Below are positions 42,867 through 50,788 of a stretch of DNA of 64,000 bases, in pieces. Source of the stretch: Pseudomonas sp. LS-2 (GTDB taxonomy: Bacteria; Pseudomonadota; Gammaproteobacteria; Pseudomonadales; Pseudomonadaceae); contig NZ_QXTJ01000045.1 in assembly GCF_003605735.1 (NCBI RefSeq), positions 88,223 through 152,222 on the forward strand. The letters are read 5' to 3'. The notes below the pieces were generated by a model, which was not told the origin of the DNA, ran no database searches, and saw nothing but the letters and a program-made list of their open reading frames with translations. The position numbers were made by a program, and so were the translations under genes. How positions within the stretch are numbered: position 1 is the stretch's first letter; each line of letters begins with the position of its first letter.

Positions 42867-42970
42867 TATATCGATATACCCCGATATACCGTTTTATCCG
42901 GTCCTAAGCACCAAAACGTATTTGTATATCGCGATTTACAGATATAAAGTTCGCCCCATCGCGATATACC
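42867..42970 (+). promoter_or_regulatory. arsR-MFS promoter with repeated GATATA operators
   Basis: TATATCGATATA at 42867-42878 is a perfect palindrome. CGATATACC occurs three times (42872, 42882, 42962) and a fourth GATATA lies at 42941-42946. A promoter-like TTGTAT (42922-42927) and TATAAA (42943-42948) sit between the copies, so a repressor bound there would block initiation. The likely ligand is the ArsR protein encoded 24 bases downstream. Confidence 0.62.
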
Positions 42971-42993
42971 GCTACAGACGGATTGAGAACGAC

Positions 42994-43296
42994 ATGCCTA
43001 TCGACCTCGACGAAATAATAAAAGCCCTGGCTCACCCGGTTCGCCGCCAGATTCTGGTGTGGCTCAAGGACCCGCATGCCTGTTTTCCCGATCAGGAGCA
43101 CTCACTGGAGAACGGCGTCTGTGCCGGCCAGATCGACCAGCGGGCCGGTCTGTCGCAATCGACGGTTTCTGCTCACTTGGCAACGCTGCAACGGGCCGGT
43201 CTGATCACCACCAAAAAATACGGCCAGTGGCATTTTTTCAAACGCAACGAAGACGCTATTCAGGCTTTTTTGCAAGCGCTGGCTGAACAGCTCTGA
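42994..43296 (+). CDS. ArsR-family transcriptional regulator
   Basis: A 100-residue winged-helix repressor: KALAHPVRRQILVWL at the N-terminus and the recognition helix region RAGLSQSTVSAHLATLQRAGLI. It has cysteines in HACFPDQ and NGVCAGQ, but the classical ELCVCDL metal motif is absent. It may therefore sense a non-metal ligand or oxidation rather than arsenic. The ATG giving MPIDLDEI was chosen because it begins the conserved domain; the frame upstream runs through the operator repeats. Encoded 25 bases before the MFS gene it probably controls. Confidence 0.87.
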   Translation: MPIDLDEIIKALAHPVRRQILVWLKDPHACFPDQEHSLENGVCAGQIDQRAGLSQSTVSAHLATLQRAGLITTKKYGQWHFFKRNEDAIQAFLQALAEQL

Positions 43297-43321
43297 TCAC
43301 CGATTTTTCAGGAGACGCATC

Positions 43322-44485
43322 GTGCCTCTTTCGTTACTTATTCTGGCCCTGAGCGCCTTCGCCATCGGGACGACCGAGTTCGTCATCATGGGCCTGCTGC
43401 CCGACGTCGCCACCGACCTGGGCGTCAGCATTCCCGGCGCCGGCTGGTTGGTAACCGGCTATGCACTGGGCGTTGCCATCGGCGCGCCGTTCATGGCGAT
43501 GGCCACTGCAAAACTGCCGCGCAAAGGCGCGCTGGTCACGCTGATGGGGATCTTCATCATCGGCAACCTGCTCTGCGCCGTTGCCGCCGACTACAACATT
43601 CTGATGTTCGCCCGAGTCGTCACTGCGTTGTGTCACGGCGCGTTCTTCGGCATCGGCTCGGTGGTGGCTGCCGGTCTGGTACCGGCCAACCGCCGCGCGT
43701 CGGCTGTCGCGCTGATGTTCACCGGCCTGACGCTGGCCAACGTGCTGGGCGTGCCATTGGGCACCGCGTTGGGACAACAAGCCGGGTGGCGTTCGACGTT
43801 CTTCGCCGTGACCGTCATCGGCGTCATCGCGTTCATCGGCCTGATTCGCTTCCTGCCTGCCAAACGCGAAGAAGAGAAACTGGACATGCGTGCCGAACTG
43901 CGCGCGCTCAAAGGCGGTGGAATCTGGCTTTCCTTGAGCATGACTGCACTGTTCTCGGCCTCGATGTTCGCGCTGTTCACTTACGTTGCTCCACTGCTGG
44001 GCGAGGTCACTGGCGTATCACCACTGGGCGTCACCTGGACCCTGCTGCTGATCGGCCTGGGCCTGACGGTCGGCAATATCATCGGTGGGAAGCTGGCAGA
44101 CCGTCGTCTGGCCGCCACCTTGATCGGCGTGTTCATCGCCATGGCTGTTATTTCCACGGCCCTGACCTGGACCAGCGTCGCGCTGATCCCGGCCGAAGTG
44201 ACGCTGTTCCTCTGGGCAACCGCCGCCTTTGCCGCCGTCCCGGCCTTGCAGATCAATGTAGTGACCTTCGGTAAAGAGGCTCCCAACCTGGTGTCGACCC
44301 TCAACATCGGTGCCTTCAACGTCGGCAACGCCCTGGGCGCCTGGGTCGGTGGCAGCGTCATCGCCCACGGTTTCGGCCTGACCAGCGTGCCCCTGGCCGC
44401 GGGTGCCCTCGCCGTGCTGGCACTGCTGGTGACCCTCATCAATTTTCGTCAGCGCGATGCGGAACTTGCCGCCGTCGCGAACTGA
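43322..44485 (+). CDS. MFS efflux transporter (DHA1, YdhP/AraJ-like)
   Basis: A 387-residue twelve-helix exporter. The DHA1 signature GTTEFVIMGLLPDVA in helix 1 and GWLVTGYALGVAIGAP in helix 2 are present, with a GKLADRR loop in the second half. A GTG start has CAGGAG 8 bases upstream. It is downstream of and co-directional with the ArsR regulator, and upstream of xenB, matching the order I recall as PA4354-PA4356. Substrate unknown. Confidence 0.88.
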   Translation: MPLSLLILALSAFAIGTTEFVIMGLLPDVATDLGVSIPGAGWLVTGYALGVAIGAPFMAMATAKLPRKGALVTLMGIFIIGNLLCAVAADYNILMFARVVTALCHGAFFGIGSVVAAGLVPANRRASAVALMFTGLTLANVLGVPLGTALGQQAGWRSTFFAVTVIGVIAFIGLIRFLPAKREEEKLDMRAELRALKGGGIWLSLSMTALFSASMFALFTYVAPLLGEVTGVSPLGVTWTLLLIGLGLTVGNIIGGKLADRRLAATLIGVFIAMAVISTALTWTSVALIPAEVTLFLWATAAFAAVPALQINVVTFGKEAPNLVSTLNIGAFNVGNALGAWVGGSVIAHGFGLTSVPLAAGALAVLALLVTLINFRQRDAELAAVAN

Positions 44486-44550
44486 CGTTCAAGCATTCAA
44501 GCTTTGAAAACTGCGGAAACAACCCCTACAGACATTGAGGATATCCCCCT

Positions 44551-45600
44551 ATGACAACGATTTTTGACCCGATCAAGATGGGCGAACTGGAACTGGCCAA
44601 CCGTATCGTCATGGCCCCGCTGACCCGCTGCCGTGCCGACGAAGGCCGTGTCCCCAACGCCATGATGGCCGAGTACTACGTGCAGCGCGCTTCCGCTGGC
44701 TTGATCATCAGCGAGGCGACCTCGGTCACGGCAATGGGCGTCGGTTACCCGGACACCCCCGGCATCTGGTCCAACGATCAGGTTCGTGGCTGGAGCAACA
44801 TCACCAAGGCCGTTCATGCGGCCGGCGGCAAGATGGTTTTGCAGCTGTGGCACGTGGGTCGGGTTTCACACCCCAGTTATCTGAACGGCGAGACCCCGGT
44901 TGCACCGAGTGCGATTCAACCCAAAGGTCACGTGAGCCTGGTACGCCCGCTGTCCGACTACGTGACGCCGCGTGCGCTGGAACTGGCTGAGATTGAAGAC
45001 ATCGTCGACGCTTACCGCGTCGGTGCCGAAAACGCCAAGGCCGCCGGTTTTGACGGCGTGGAAATCCACGGCGCCAATGGCTACCTGCTCGATCAGTTCC
45101 TGCAAAGCAGCACCAACAAGCGCACCGACGCCTACGGCGGCTCGCTGGAAAACCGCGCACGTCTGCTGTTGGAAGTGACCGACGCGGCCATTGATGTCTG
45201 GGGCGCTGGCCGCGTAGGGGTACACCTGGCACCTCGCGCCGACTCCCACGACATGGGCGATGACAACCTGGCGGAAACCTTCACCTACGTCGCTGCCGAA
45301 CTGGGCAAGCGCGGTATCGCCTTCATCTGTGCCCGTGAGCGTGAACTGGACGACAGCCTGGGTCCGCGTTTGAAAGAAGCGTTCGGTGGCGTGTTCATCG
45401 CCAACGAGAAGTTCACCAAGGAAAGCGCCAACGCCTGGCTGGCCAGTGGCAAGGCCGATGCGGTTGCCTTCGGCGTGCCATTCATTGCCAACCCCGATTT
45501 GCCCGCGCGTCTGGCCAAGGATGCTCCGCTGAACGAGCCACGCCCTGAAACCTTCTACGCCAAGGGCGCGGTGGGCTATCTGGATTATCCGACGCTGTAA
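44551..45600 (+). CDS. xenB: Old Yellow Enzyme-family alkene/xenobiotic reductase
   Basis: An FMN-dependent, NADPH-using reductase of activated alkenes and nitro compounds. The 349-residue TIM-barrel has MAPLTRCRA, the substrate-binding HGANGYLLDQFLQ (His-Asn pair), NKRTDAYGGSLENRARLLLEV and a C-terminal FGVPFIANPDLP flavin-binding region. It could defend against electrophiles, which would fit induction by the upstream ArsR regulator (inference). NemA is an alternative name for the same family. Confidence 0.9.
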   Translation: MTTIFDPIKMGELELANRIVMAPLTRCRADEGRVPNAMMAEYYVQRASAGLIISEATSVTAMGVGYPDTPGIWSNDQVRGWSNITKAVHAAGGKMVLQLWHVGRVSHPSYLNGETPVAPSAIQPKGHVSLVRPLSDYVTPRALELAEIEDIVDAYRVGAENAKAAGFDGVEIHGANGYLLDQFLQSSTNKRTDAYGGSLENRARLLLEVTDAAIDVWGAGRVGVHLAPRADSHDMGDDNLAETFTYVAAELGKRGIAFICARERELDDSLGPRLKEAFGGVFIANEKFTKESANAWLASGKADAVAFGVPFIANPDLPARLAKDAPLNEPRPETFYAKGAVGYLDYPTL

Positions 45601-45648
45601 TCAGTCGGGCCGAGCGGCGTTCCGTTTGCTGGCGGTGGCACACTCAAG

Positions 45649-45678
45649 ATCGCCACCGCCGGCAAGCCGGACTGCTAC
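45649..45678 (-). repeat. Single REP unit
   Basis: On the minus strand it begins GTAGCAGTCCGGCTTGCCGG, identical over that length to the REP copy downstream of pit. There is no inverted partner here. It lies 49 bases after xenB. Confidence 0.8.
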
Positions 45679-45702
45679 AGGTTCGGTGTTCGCAGTCGCG
45701 CT

Positions 45703-45732
45703 CCGTAGCCGTAGCCGTAGCCGTAGCCGTAG
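45703..45732. repeat. Tandem hexamer array, five perfect CCGTAG units
   Basis: Five uninterrupted CCGTAG copies. The unit can be read through in frame as an alternating dipeptide on either strand, but no real gene spans it. It abuts a second hexamer array. Confidence 0.95.
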
Positions 45733-45767
45733 ATCTTGATCTTGATCTTGATCTTGATCTTGATCTT
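45732..45767. repeat. Tandem hexamer array, six perfect GATCTT units
   Basis: Six uninterrupted GATCTT copies, sharing one G with the last CCGTAG unit to its left. Each unit contains the GATC Dam-type site, so the array gives six evenly spaced GATC sites six bases apart. Confidence 0.95.
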
Positions 45768-46058
45768 CGTGCGCAATAGTCCAGACGGCACCAATCGCGA
45801 CTTGGGTGCAGGCTGAACGCAGGTGGCGTGGAGTGGGCCGAGCGGCATGGATGCCGCGAGAGCCGCCCCCCGCCATGGATGGCGGATGGCGGCGGGCCCA
45901 CGGAGCGTCGCCTTCGTTAAGGAACGACGACGAAGGAGTCGCCAAACCAGGAGCAAGGACACTTGGTTACTTGGTGGTGGTGCGGCATTCCGATTTTCAA
46001 GTAACTCGCCGAAGGCGAAACAGGTCTGGCGTTAGCCAGAGCCCCTAACAGCGCCCCA
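45768..46058. repeat. Probable dispersed intergenic repeat of pseudomonads
   Basis: This stretch holds no supported gene. It includes GAGCAAGGACACTTGGTTACTT, split here at 45951, and GTAACTCGCCGAAGGCGAAAC-like text near 46000. Both resemble a dispersed Pseudomonas intergenic element containing GGTTACTTTT and GACTCGCCGTAAGGGCGAAA, which I recall from other genomes. The inverted pair GGTTACTTG/CAAGTAAC (around 45964 and 46000) could form a hairpin. The part near 45850-45890 is GGCGG-rich and palindromic. Family membership is from memory. Confidence 0.5.
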
Positions 46059-46103
46059 AGAAAAACGGCTGTACACATTACTCCCTGCGCAACAAACCCA
46101 ATA

Positions 46104-46964
46104 TCACTGCTTACGCGCATTAATCTGCTGCGACAACGTCTGGATCTGGCTCTGCAACGTATTGATCGTCCGGGTCATCTGCCCACGAAACGCATCGAAC
46201 TCCGCGGTACTCGCCCCAGAAGCAGCCGGTTGCGCCGCACGATTTTCCTGCTCGCTCTTGAGCACGATCATGTCCTGTTCCAGACGCTCGATGGCCTGCC
46301 CGGTATTGCTCTTTTTCAGATTCGCGACGTCCGCACTCAGCCCCTTGAGCTCAGAATCCAGACGGTCCTGCTGCGCCTGGGCCGATTTACCATCCGGCAT
46401 CGCAGCCTTCACCGCCGCCAATTCCGTGGACACCGCCTTGAGTTGATCCTGCAACTGCTGGTTGGTCGCCTGCTGCTGGGTGGCCTGAGTGGCGATCTGT
46501 TCCAGACGCTTGTCCAGCCCACCTTGCACGCCGGCGACGCCCTGCTGCTGCTTGCTCTGATCGGCGAGCTGATCCTGCAACTGTTTGATCTGCGCTTTGA
46601 GCGCCTCACCGCCACTGTTGGCGACCGATTCACTCGCAACAACCTTGCCGGAGATGTCCTGCAGACGCCCCGCCGCTTCCTCACTGATCCGCGCGAAGCT
46701 TTCCTGAGTCGCGACCAGTTGCTGCTCCATCAGCGACACTTGCTGAAAACTCCACCAGCCCAGGCCGCAAAAAGCGATGAACAGCGCACCGATCAACGCC
46801 CAAAGCGCGCCGGTGCCGGGGGCTTTGACCTTGACGACCGGCGTGGTCCGGGAATACACCGTGGTGCGCTCACGAGCACCAACGGTCGGGATGAAGTCCT
46901 CGTCATCATCTTTGGCGCTGAGGCTCGGGACGTCATCGACGTCGTCATACGGATCTTTGCGCAT
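46104..46964 (-). CDS. Single-pass membrane protein with long coiled coil
   Basis: A 286-residue protein. The acidic cytosolic N-terminus (DPYDDVDDVPSLSAKDDDED) is followed by one transmembrane helix near residues 54-76 (GALWALIGALFIAFCGLGWW). A long Gln/Ala/Leu-rich coiled coil then runs to the C-terminus, ending INTLQSQIQTLSQQINARKQ. The shape resembles envelope tethers or HemX-like proteins; no family is certain. The ATG at 46964 has AAAGGT upstream and begins the sensible N-terminus, although the frame runs further left. Downstream of the epimerase gene on the same strand. Confidence 0.83.
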   Translation of the reverse strand: MRKDPYDDVDDVPSLSAKDDDEDFIPTVGARERTTVYSRTTPVVKVKAPGTGALWALIGALFIAFCGLGWWSFQQVSLMEQQLVATQESFARISEEAAGRLQDISGKVVASESVANSGGEALKAQIKQLQDQLADQSKQQQGVAGVQGGLDKRLEQIATQATQQQATNQQLQDQLKAVSTELAAVKAAMPDGKSAQAQQDRLDSELKGLSADVANLKKSNTGQAIERLEQDMIVLKSEQENRAAQPAASGASTAEFDAFRGQMTRTINTLQSQIQTLSQQINARKQ

Positions 46965-47044
46965 GCATTTACCTTTGAAAACCACTGAATCTGAATGGCG
47001 GCAGTATACCCGCCGACGTAGGACCCTCTGAATCGCAAGCTGTT

Positions 47045-48043
47045 TTAAAGCGCCCCGCCGTGTTGCGCCTTCCACCAACTGCAAAACTCGTCGAGCGCGG
47101 TCCAGACGCTGACCTTGGGCTGGTAGTCCAGATAATACTGAGCGCGACTGATATCGAGTGTGAAATCTCGATTCATGACCTGCATGCCCACTCGGGACAG
47201 CGTGGGTTCTGGCCGGCCCGGCCAGATCATGCATGCCGCTTCGTTGATCGCCGCGGCGCTGTATGCCAGACCGTACGAGCGATAACGCGTCACCGGCGGC
47301 AACTGCATCTGGCGCATCACGTAGTTGACCACGTCCCAGAGAGGTAGTGGCGTGCCGTTACTGATGTTGTACGCCTTGCCCAATGCCGACCCTGTGGCCA
47401 GCAGACTGCTGAGCAGGGCTTCATTGAGGTTCTGGATGCTGGTGAAATCCACCTTGTTCAGACCGTTGCCGATGATCGACAGGCGCTTCTTGCGCTGCAT
47501 CTGCAACAGGCGCGGGAAAATGCTGGTGTCACCCGCTCCGGTGACGAAACGCGGGCATAGCGCGATGACTTCCAGCCCGAACTCTTCGGCGCCGAATACC
47601 TTCTGTTCAGCCAGGTATTTGGTCGCGGCGTAGTGATTGTGGAATCGTTTGGGTACCTGCTCTTCACGAATGTCCAGGTGCGAATGACCATCGAAATAGA
47701 TCGATGGCGAGGACAGGTACACCAAGCGCCGCACCTGCTGTTTGAGGCAGGCCTCGACCACATTCTCGGTGACCTGAACGTTGCCCTGGTGAAAGTCCTG
47801 ATGCCGCCCCCACGTACCGACCGCGCCAGCGCAATGAACCACGGCTTCGACGTCATCGCAGAGTGCCTGCACCAGCTCAGGGTCGCTCAAATCCCCGTGA
47901 ATGAACTCGGCGCCGCGCCGCACGAGGTGTTCGACACCTTCCGGGCGACGGCCGTTGACCCGAACGCTCAGCCCCTGCTCCAAGGCAAAACGCGCGAAAC
48001 GTCCGCCGATGAAGCCGCTTGCGCCGGTGACCAGAATCTTCAT
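47045..48043 (-). CDS. NAD-dependent epimerase/dehydratase (extended SDR, 3-beta-HSD-like)
   Basis: A 332-residue Rossmann enzyme with TGASGFIGG at the N-terminus, the VVHCAGAVG strand, a catalytic Ser in YLSSPSIYF and YAATKYLAE holding the Tyr-Lys pair. The extended SDR C-terminus has TLDISRAQYYLDYQPKVSV. Such enzymes act on nucleotide sugars, sterols or lipid intermediates; no substrate can be assigned. 80 bases upstream of the coiled-coil membrane gene, probably co-transcribed. Confidence 0.87.
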   Translation of the reverse strand: MKILVTGASGFIGGRFARFALEQGLSVRVNGRRPEGVEHLVRRGAEFIHGDLSDPELVQALCDDVEAVVHCAGAVGTWGRHQDFHQGNVQVTENVVEACLKQQVRRLVYLSSPSIYFDGHSHLDIREEQVPKRFHNHYAATKYLAEQKVFGAEEFGLEVIALCPRFVTGAGDTSIFPRLLQMQRKKRLSIIGNGLNKVDFTSIQNLNEALLSSLLATGSALGKAYNISNGTPLPLWDVVNYVMRQMQLPPVTRYRSYGLAYSAAAINEAACMIWPGRPEPTLSRVGMQVMNRDFTLDISRAQYYLDYQPKVSVWTALDEFCSWWKAQHGGAL

Positions 48044-48095
48044 TTACCGCTCCAACCATTCATGAATCAGAAAACGCCCTGTGCTCAGATGACGC

Positions 48096-48995
48096 TCACT
48101 GTGCCCCTGGCGGCACCAGCCATTGCCCGGCTTTTTTCGCCAGATGGTCGGTCAGTTGATTCAACAACTGCCCTCCGTTGCGCCAATGATGCCAGTACAA
48201 CGGCACATCGATGCAGCGATCGCTCAACAATTCCACCAGTTTCCCGCCCCCCAACTGCTCGCGAACCTGCAACTCGGGCACCAGCCCCCAGCCCATGCCG
48301 GCCTCGGTCATGCGAATAAAGCCTTCGGATGACGGACACAAATGGTGCTCGAAGCCCCCTTCCACCCCCAGCGACGCCAGATAGCGATGCTGAAGAAAGT
48401 CATCCGGCCCGAAGACCAGCGCAGGCGAGCGCGCCAAGCCTTGCGCGGTGACGCCGGACGGAAAATGCCGAGCGATGAACGCCGGGCTCGCGAGGGCACG
48501 ATAACGCATCGCCCCCAATAACAGGCTCCGCGCTCCCGCCACCGGTCGTTCGCTGCCGCAGACACACGCAGCGACCTCCCCGGCTCGCATGCGCTTGAGG
48601 CCGACATCCTGATCTTCCACTACCAGTTCGGTAAGTAACTGATGCTCAGCGCAGAAATCCCCGACCGCCAGAGCCCACCAGGTCGCGAGCGAGTCGGCAT
48701 TGATGGCGATGCGCAGGCGCTCGGGCATCCCGTGTTCGTCCAGCGTTGGCACCATGCTTTGCAGATCGCGCTCAAGCAAGAGCACCTGTTGCACATGGTT
48801 GAGCAGACGTCGGCCAATTTCCGTAGGCGTCGGCGGAGTGGCGCGTACAAGAACCGGCTGACCAATACGCGCCTCCAGCAGTTTGATCCGCTGGGACACG
48901 GCCGACTGCGACAACCCCAGGATCTGCGCGGCGCGTTCGAATCCAGCCTGTTCGATCACCGCAGCCAGCGCGGCGAGCAATTTGTAGTCGAACAT
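48096..48995 (-). CDS. argP: LysR-family regulator ArgP (IciA)
   Basis: A 299-residue LysR regulator with N-terminal HTH (FERAAQILGLSQSAVSQRIKLLEARIG) and an effector-binding domain. It is divergent from argO across 110 bases, the typical arrangement for ArgP, which activates the arginine/lysine exporter when basic amino acids accumulate. Length and neighbour make the assignment good. Confidence 0.9.
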   Translation of the reverse strand: MFDYKLLAALAAVIEQAGFERAAQILGLSQSAVSQRIKLLEARIGQPVLVRATPPTPTEIGRRLLNHVQQVLLLERDLQSMVPTLDEHGMPERLRIAINADSLATWWALAVGDFCAEHQLLTELVVEDQDVGLKRMRAGEVAACVCGSERPVAGARSLLLGAMRYRALASPAFIARHFPSGVTAQGLARSPALVFGPDDFLQHRYLASLGVEGGFEHHLCPSSEGFIRMTEAGMGWGLVPELQVREQLGGGKLVELLSDRCIDVPLYWHHWRNGGQLLNQLTDHLAKKAGQWLVPPGAQ

Positions 48996-49105
48996 CAGTT
49001 TTCCTAATGAGCGATGAGTATTATTGCTTTTTCTTATACGCGTATTCCTTGGACAATTGCCACCTCAAACGCTGTCAGCGTCATGTATTCCCGGAGCACG
49101 ACACC

Positions 49106-49708
49106 ATGTGGCAAAGCTACCTCAACGGCCTATTGGTCGCGTTCGGTCTGATCATGGCGATCGGCACCCAGAACGCCTACGTTCTGGCGCAGAGCCTGCG
49201 ACGCGAACATCATCTTTCAGTGGCCCTGCTGTGCATTGTCTGCGATGCAGTATTAGTGACCGCAGGGGTGTTCGGGCTGGCGAGCGTGCTGGCGCATAAC
49301 CCGACGCTGTTGGCCGTGGCCCGCTGGGGCGGCGTTGTATTTCTGGTGTGGTACGGCGCAAAAGCCTTGCGCCGCGCAATTTCGCCGCAGAGCCTGCACG
49401 AAGGCGAGGCCAACGGTCAGCGTTCGCGCCGGGCGGTCTTGCTGACGGCCTTGGCTGTGACACTGCTCAACCCTCACGTCTATCTCGATACCGTGCTGCT
49501 CATCGGCACCCTCGGCGCTCAACAATCAGTGCCCGGCGCCTATGTGTTCGGCGCGGCCAGCGCTTCGCTGCTGTGGTTCTCGACACTGGCGATCGGCGCC
49601 GCCTGGCTGGCCCCATGGCTCGCACGCCCAGCGACCTGGCGCCTGCTGGATCTGATGGTGGCCGTAATGATGTTCAGCGTGGCGGCGCAGCTCATCAGGA
49701 CCGGGTAA
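49106..49708 (+). CDS. argO: LysE/ArgO-family basic amino acid exporter
   Basis: A 200-residue, about six-helix inner-membrane exporter. The family signature GLIMAIGTQNAYVLAQSLRREH is at the N-terminus, and LTALAVTLLNPHVYLDTVLLIG lies in the middle. The ATG at 49106 has GGAG 9 bases upstream and gives the normal N-terminus. Expected to export arginine and toxic analogues under ArgP control. Confidence 0.92.
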   Translation: MWQSYLNGLLVAFGLIMAIGTQNAYVLAQSLRREHHLSVALLCIVCDAVLVTAGVFGLASVLAHNPTLLAVARWGGVVFLVWYGAKALRRAISPQSLHEGEANGQRSRRAVLLTALAVTLLNPHVYLDTVLLIGTLGAQQSVPGAYVFGAASASLLWFSTLAIGAAWLAPWLARPATWRLLDLMVAVMMFSVAAQLIRTG

Positions 49709-49890
49709 TTCTCGGGCAATGCTCTGGAACCTCTATCCCACACAGTTGTTGCGTGGTTATGGGCCGGACCCGGTGCTATGATCCAGAACCCTGCGCCGCA
49801 AAGAGTACAAAACTCGCCGGCGTATGTTCTGTCTGGCCGCCCGTGATCGGCCTTGCGCAAACCGCAACTGACCTGATTAGGAGAATTACC

Positions 49891-50487
49891 ATGGCTTTTG
49901 AATTGCCGCCGCTGCCGTACGCTCATGATGCTCTGGCACCGCACATCTCCAAGGAAACTCTGGAATACCACCACGACAAGCACCACAACACCTATGTCGT
50001 GAACCTGAACAACCTGGTGCCTGGCACCGAGTTCGAAGGCAAGACTCTGGAAGAAATCGTCAAGTCTTCCTCGGGCGGTATCTTCAACAACGCAGCCCAG
50101 GTCTGGAACCACACCTTCTACTGGAACTGCCTGGCGCCAAACGCCGGCGGCCAACCAACCGGCGCACTGGCTGACGCGATCAACGCTGCATTTGGTTCCT
50201 TCGACAAGTTCAAGGAAGAGTTCAGCAAGACTTCCATCGGCACCTTCGGCTCCGGCTGGGGCTGGCTGGTGAAGAAAGCTGACGGCTCCCTGGCTCTGGC
50301 CAGCACCATCGGCGCCGGTAACCCGCTGACCAGCGGCGACACCCCGCTGCTGACCTGCGACGTCTGGGAACACGCTTACTACATCGACTACCGTAACCTG
50401 CGTCCAAAATACGTCGAGGCGTTCTGGAACCTGGTGAACTGGAAGTTCGTCGCCGAGCAGTTCGAAGGCAAGACCTTCACCGCCTGA
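49891..50487 (+). CDS. sodB: Iron superoxide dismutase
   Basis: Converts superoxide to oxygen and hydrogen peroxide in the cytosol. The 198-residue protein has metal ligands in EYHHDKHH, NHTFYW and DVWEHAYY. A Gln in FNNAAQVWNHTFYW is the hallmark of the iron rather than the manganese form. TAGGAGA lies 7 bases before the ATG. Followed by a strong terminator. Confidence 0.96.
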   Translation: MAFELPPLPYAHDALAPHISKETLEYHHDKHHNTYVVNLNNLVPGTEFEGKTLEEIVKSSSGGIFNNAAQVWNHTFYWNCLAPNAGGQPTGALADAINAAFGSFDKFKEEFSKTSIGTFGSGWGWLVKKADGSLALASTIGAGNPLTSGDTPLLTCDVWEHAYYIDYRNLRPKYVEAFWNLVNWKFVAEQFEGKTFTA

Positions 50488-50510
50488 TACGTCAGGTAGC
50501 TGCTTGAATG

Positions 50511-50538
50511 AAAACCCGGCCTGGCCGGGTTTTTTTTC
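50511..50538 (+). terminator. sodB terminator
   Basis: Stem AAAACCCGGCC/GGCCGGGTTTT-like with a minimal loop, followed by eight Ts, 24 bases after the sodB stop. Confidence 0.93.
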
Positions 50539-50788
50539 GCCATCTGTTCGTCCATTTTGTATTGTCAGCGGACGATAGCGGACTAATATCAATTTCGGTC
50601 TGAACGACGAAACGAGGCTCAAGTTCCGCCCCCTGCTGACCGACACAGTGGTGATAGCCTTACTTGCCTGCATGTGATTCGTTATCTGGATGAAACAGGT
50701 CAGGGTTTCAAGACCTTGACCCCGAAGCCTGCATTGCCAATGCTTGCATACAGTCACCCGCTATCAGCATGGATGAAGGAATGCCCAT

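Noticed and set aside
42922..42993. 24-codon N-terminal extension of the ArsR protein
   Set aside because: It would translate the operator repeats into Tyr/Arg repeats; the conserved ArsR domain begins at the ATG at 42994.
45703..45767. Possible CRISPR array
   Set aside because: The repeats are contiguous 6-base units with no spacers, and there are no cas genes in the window.
45601..45945. Minus-strand frames containing alternating dipeptide runs across the hexamer arrays
   Set aside because: The runs are the automatic translation of CCGTAG and GATCTT repeats; no ribosome site or conserved domain flanks them.
49540..50757. 405-codon minus-strand open frame across argO, sodB and the sodB terminator
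   Set aside because: It runs through two well-defined genes and a terminator; composition is that of an antisense frame.
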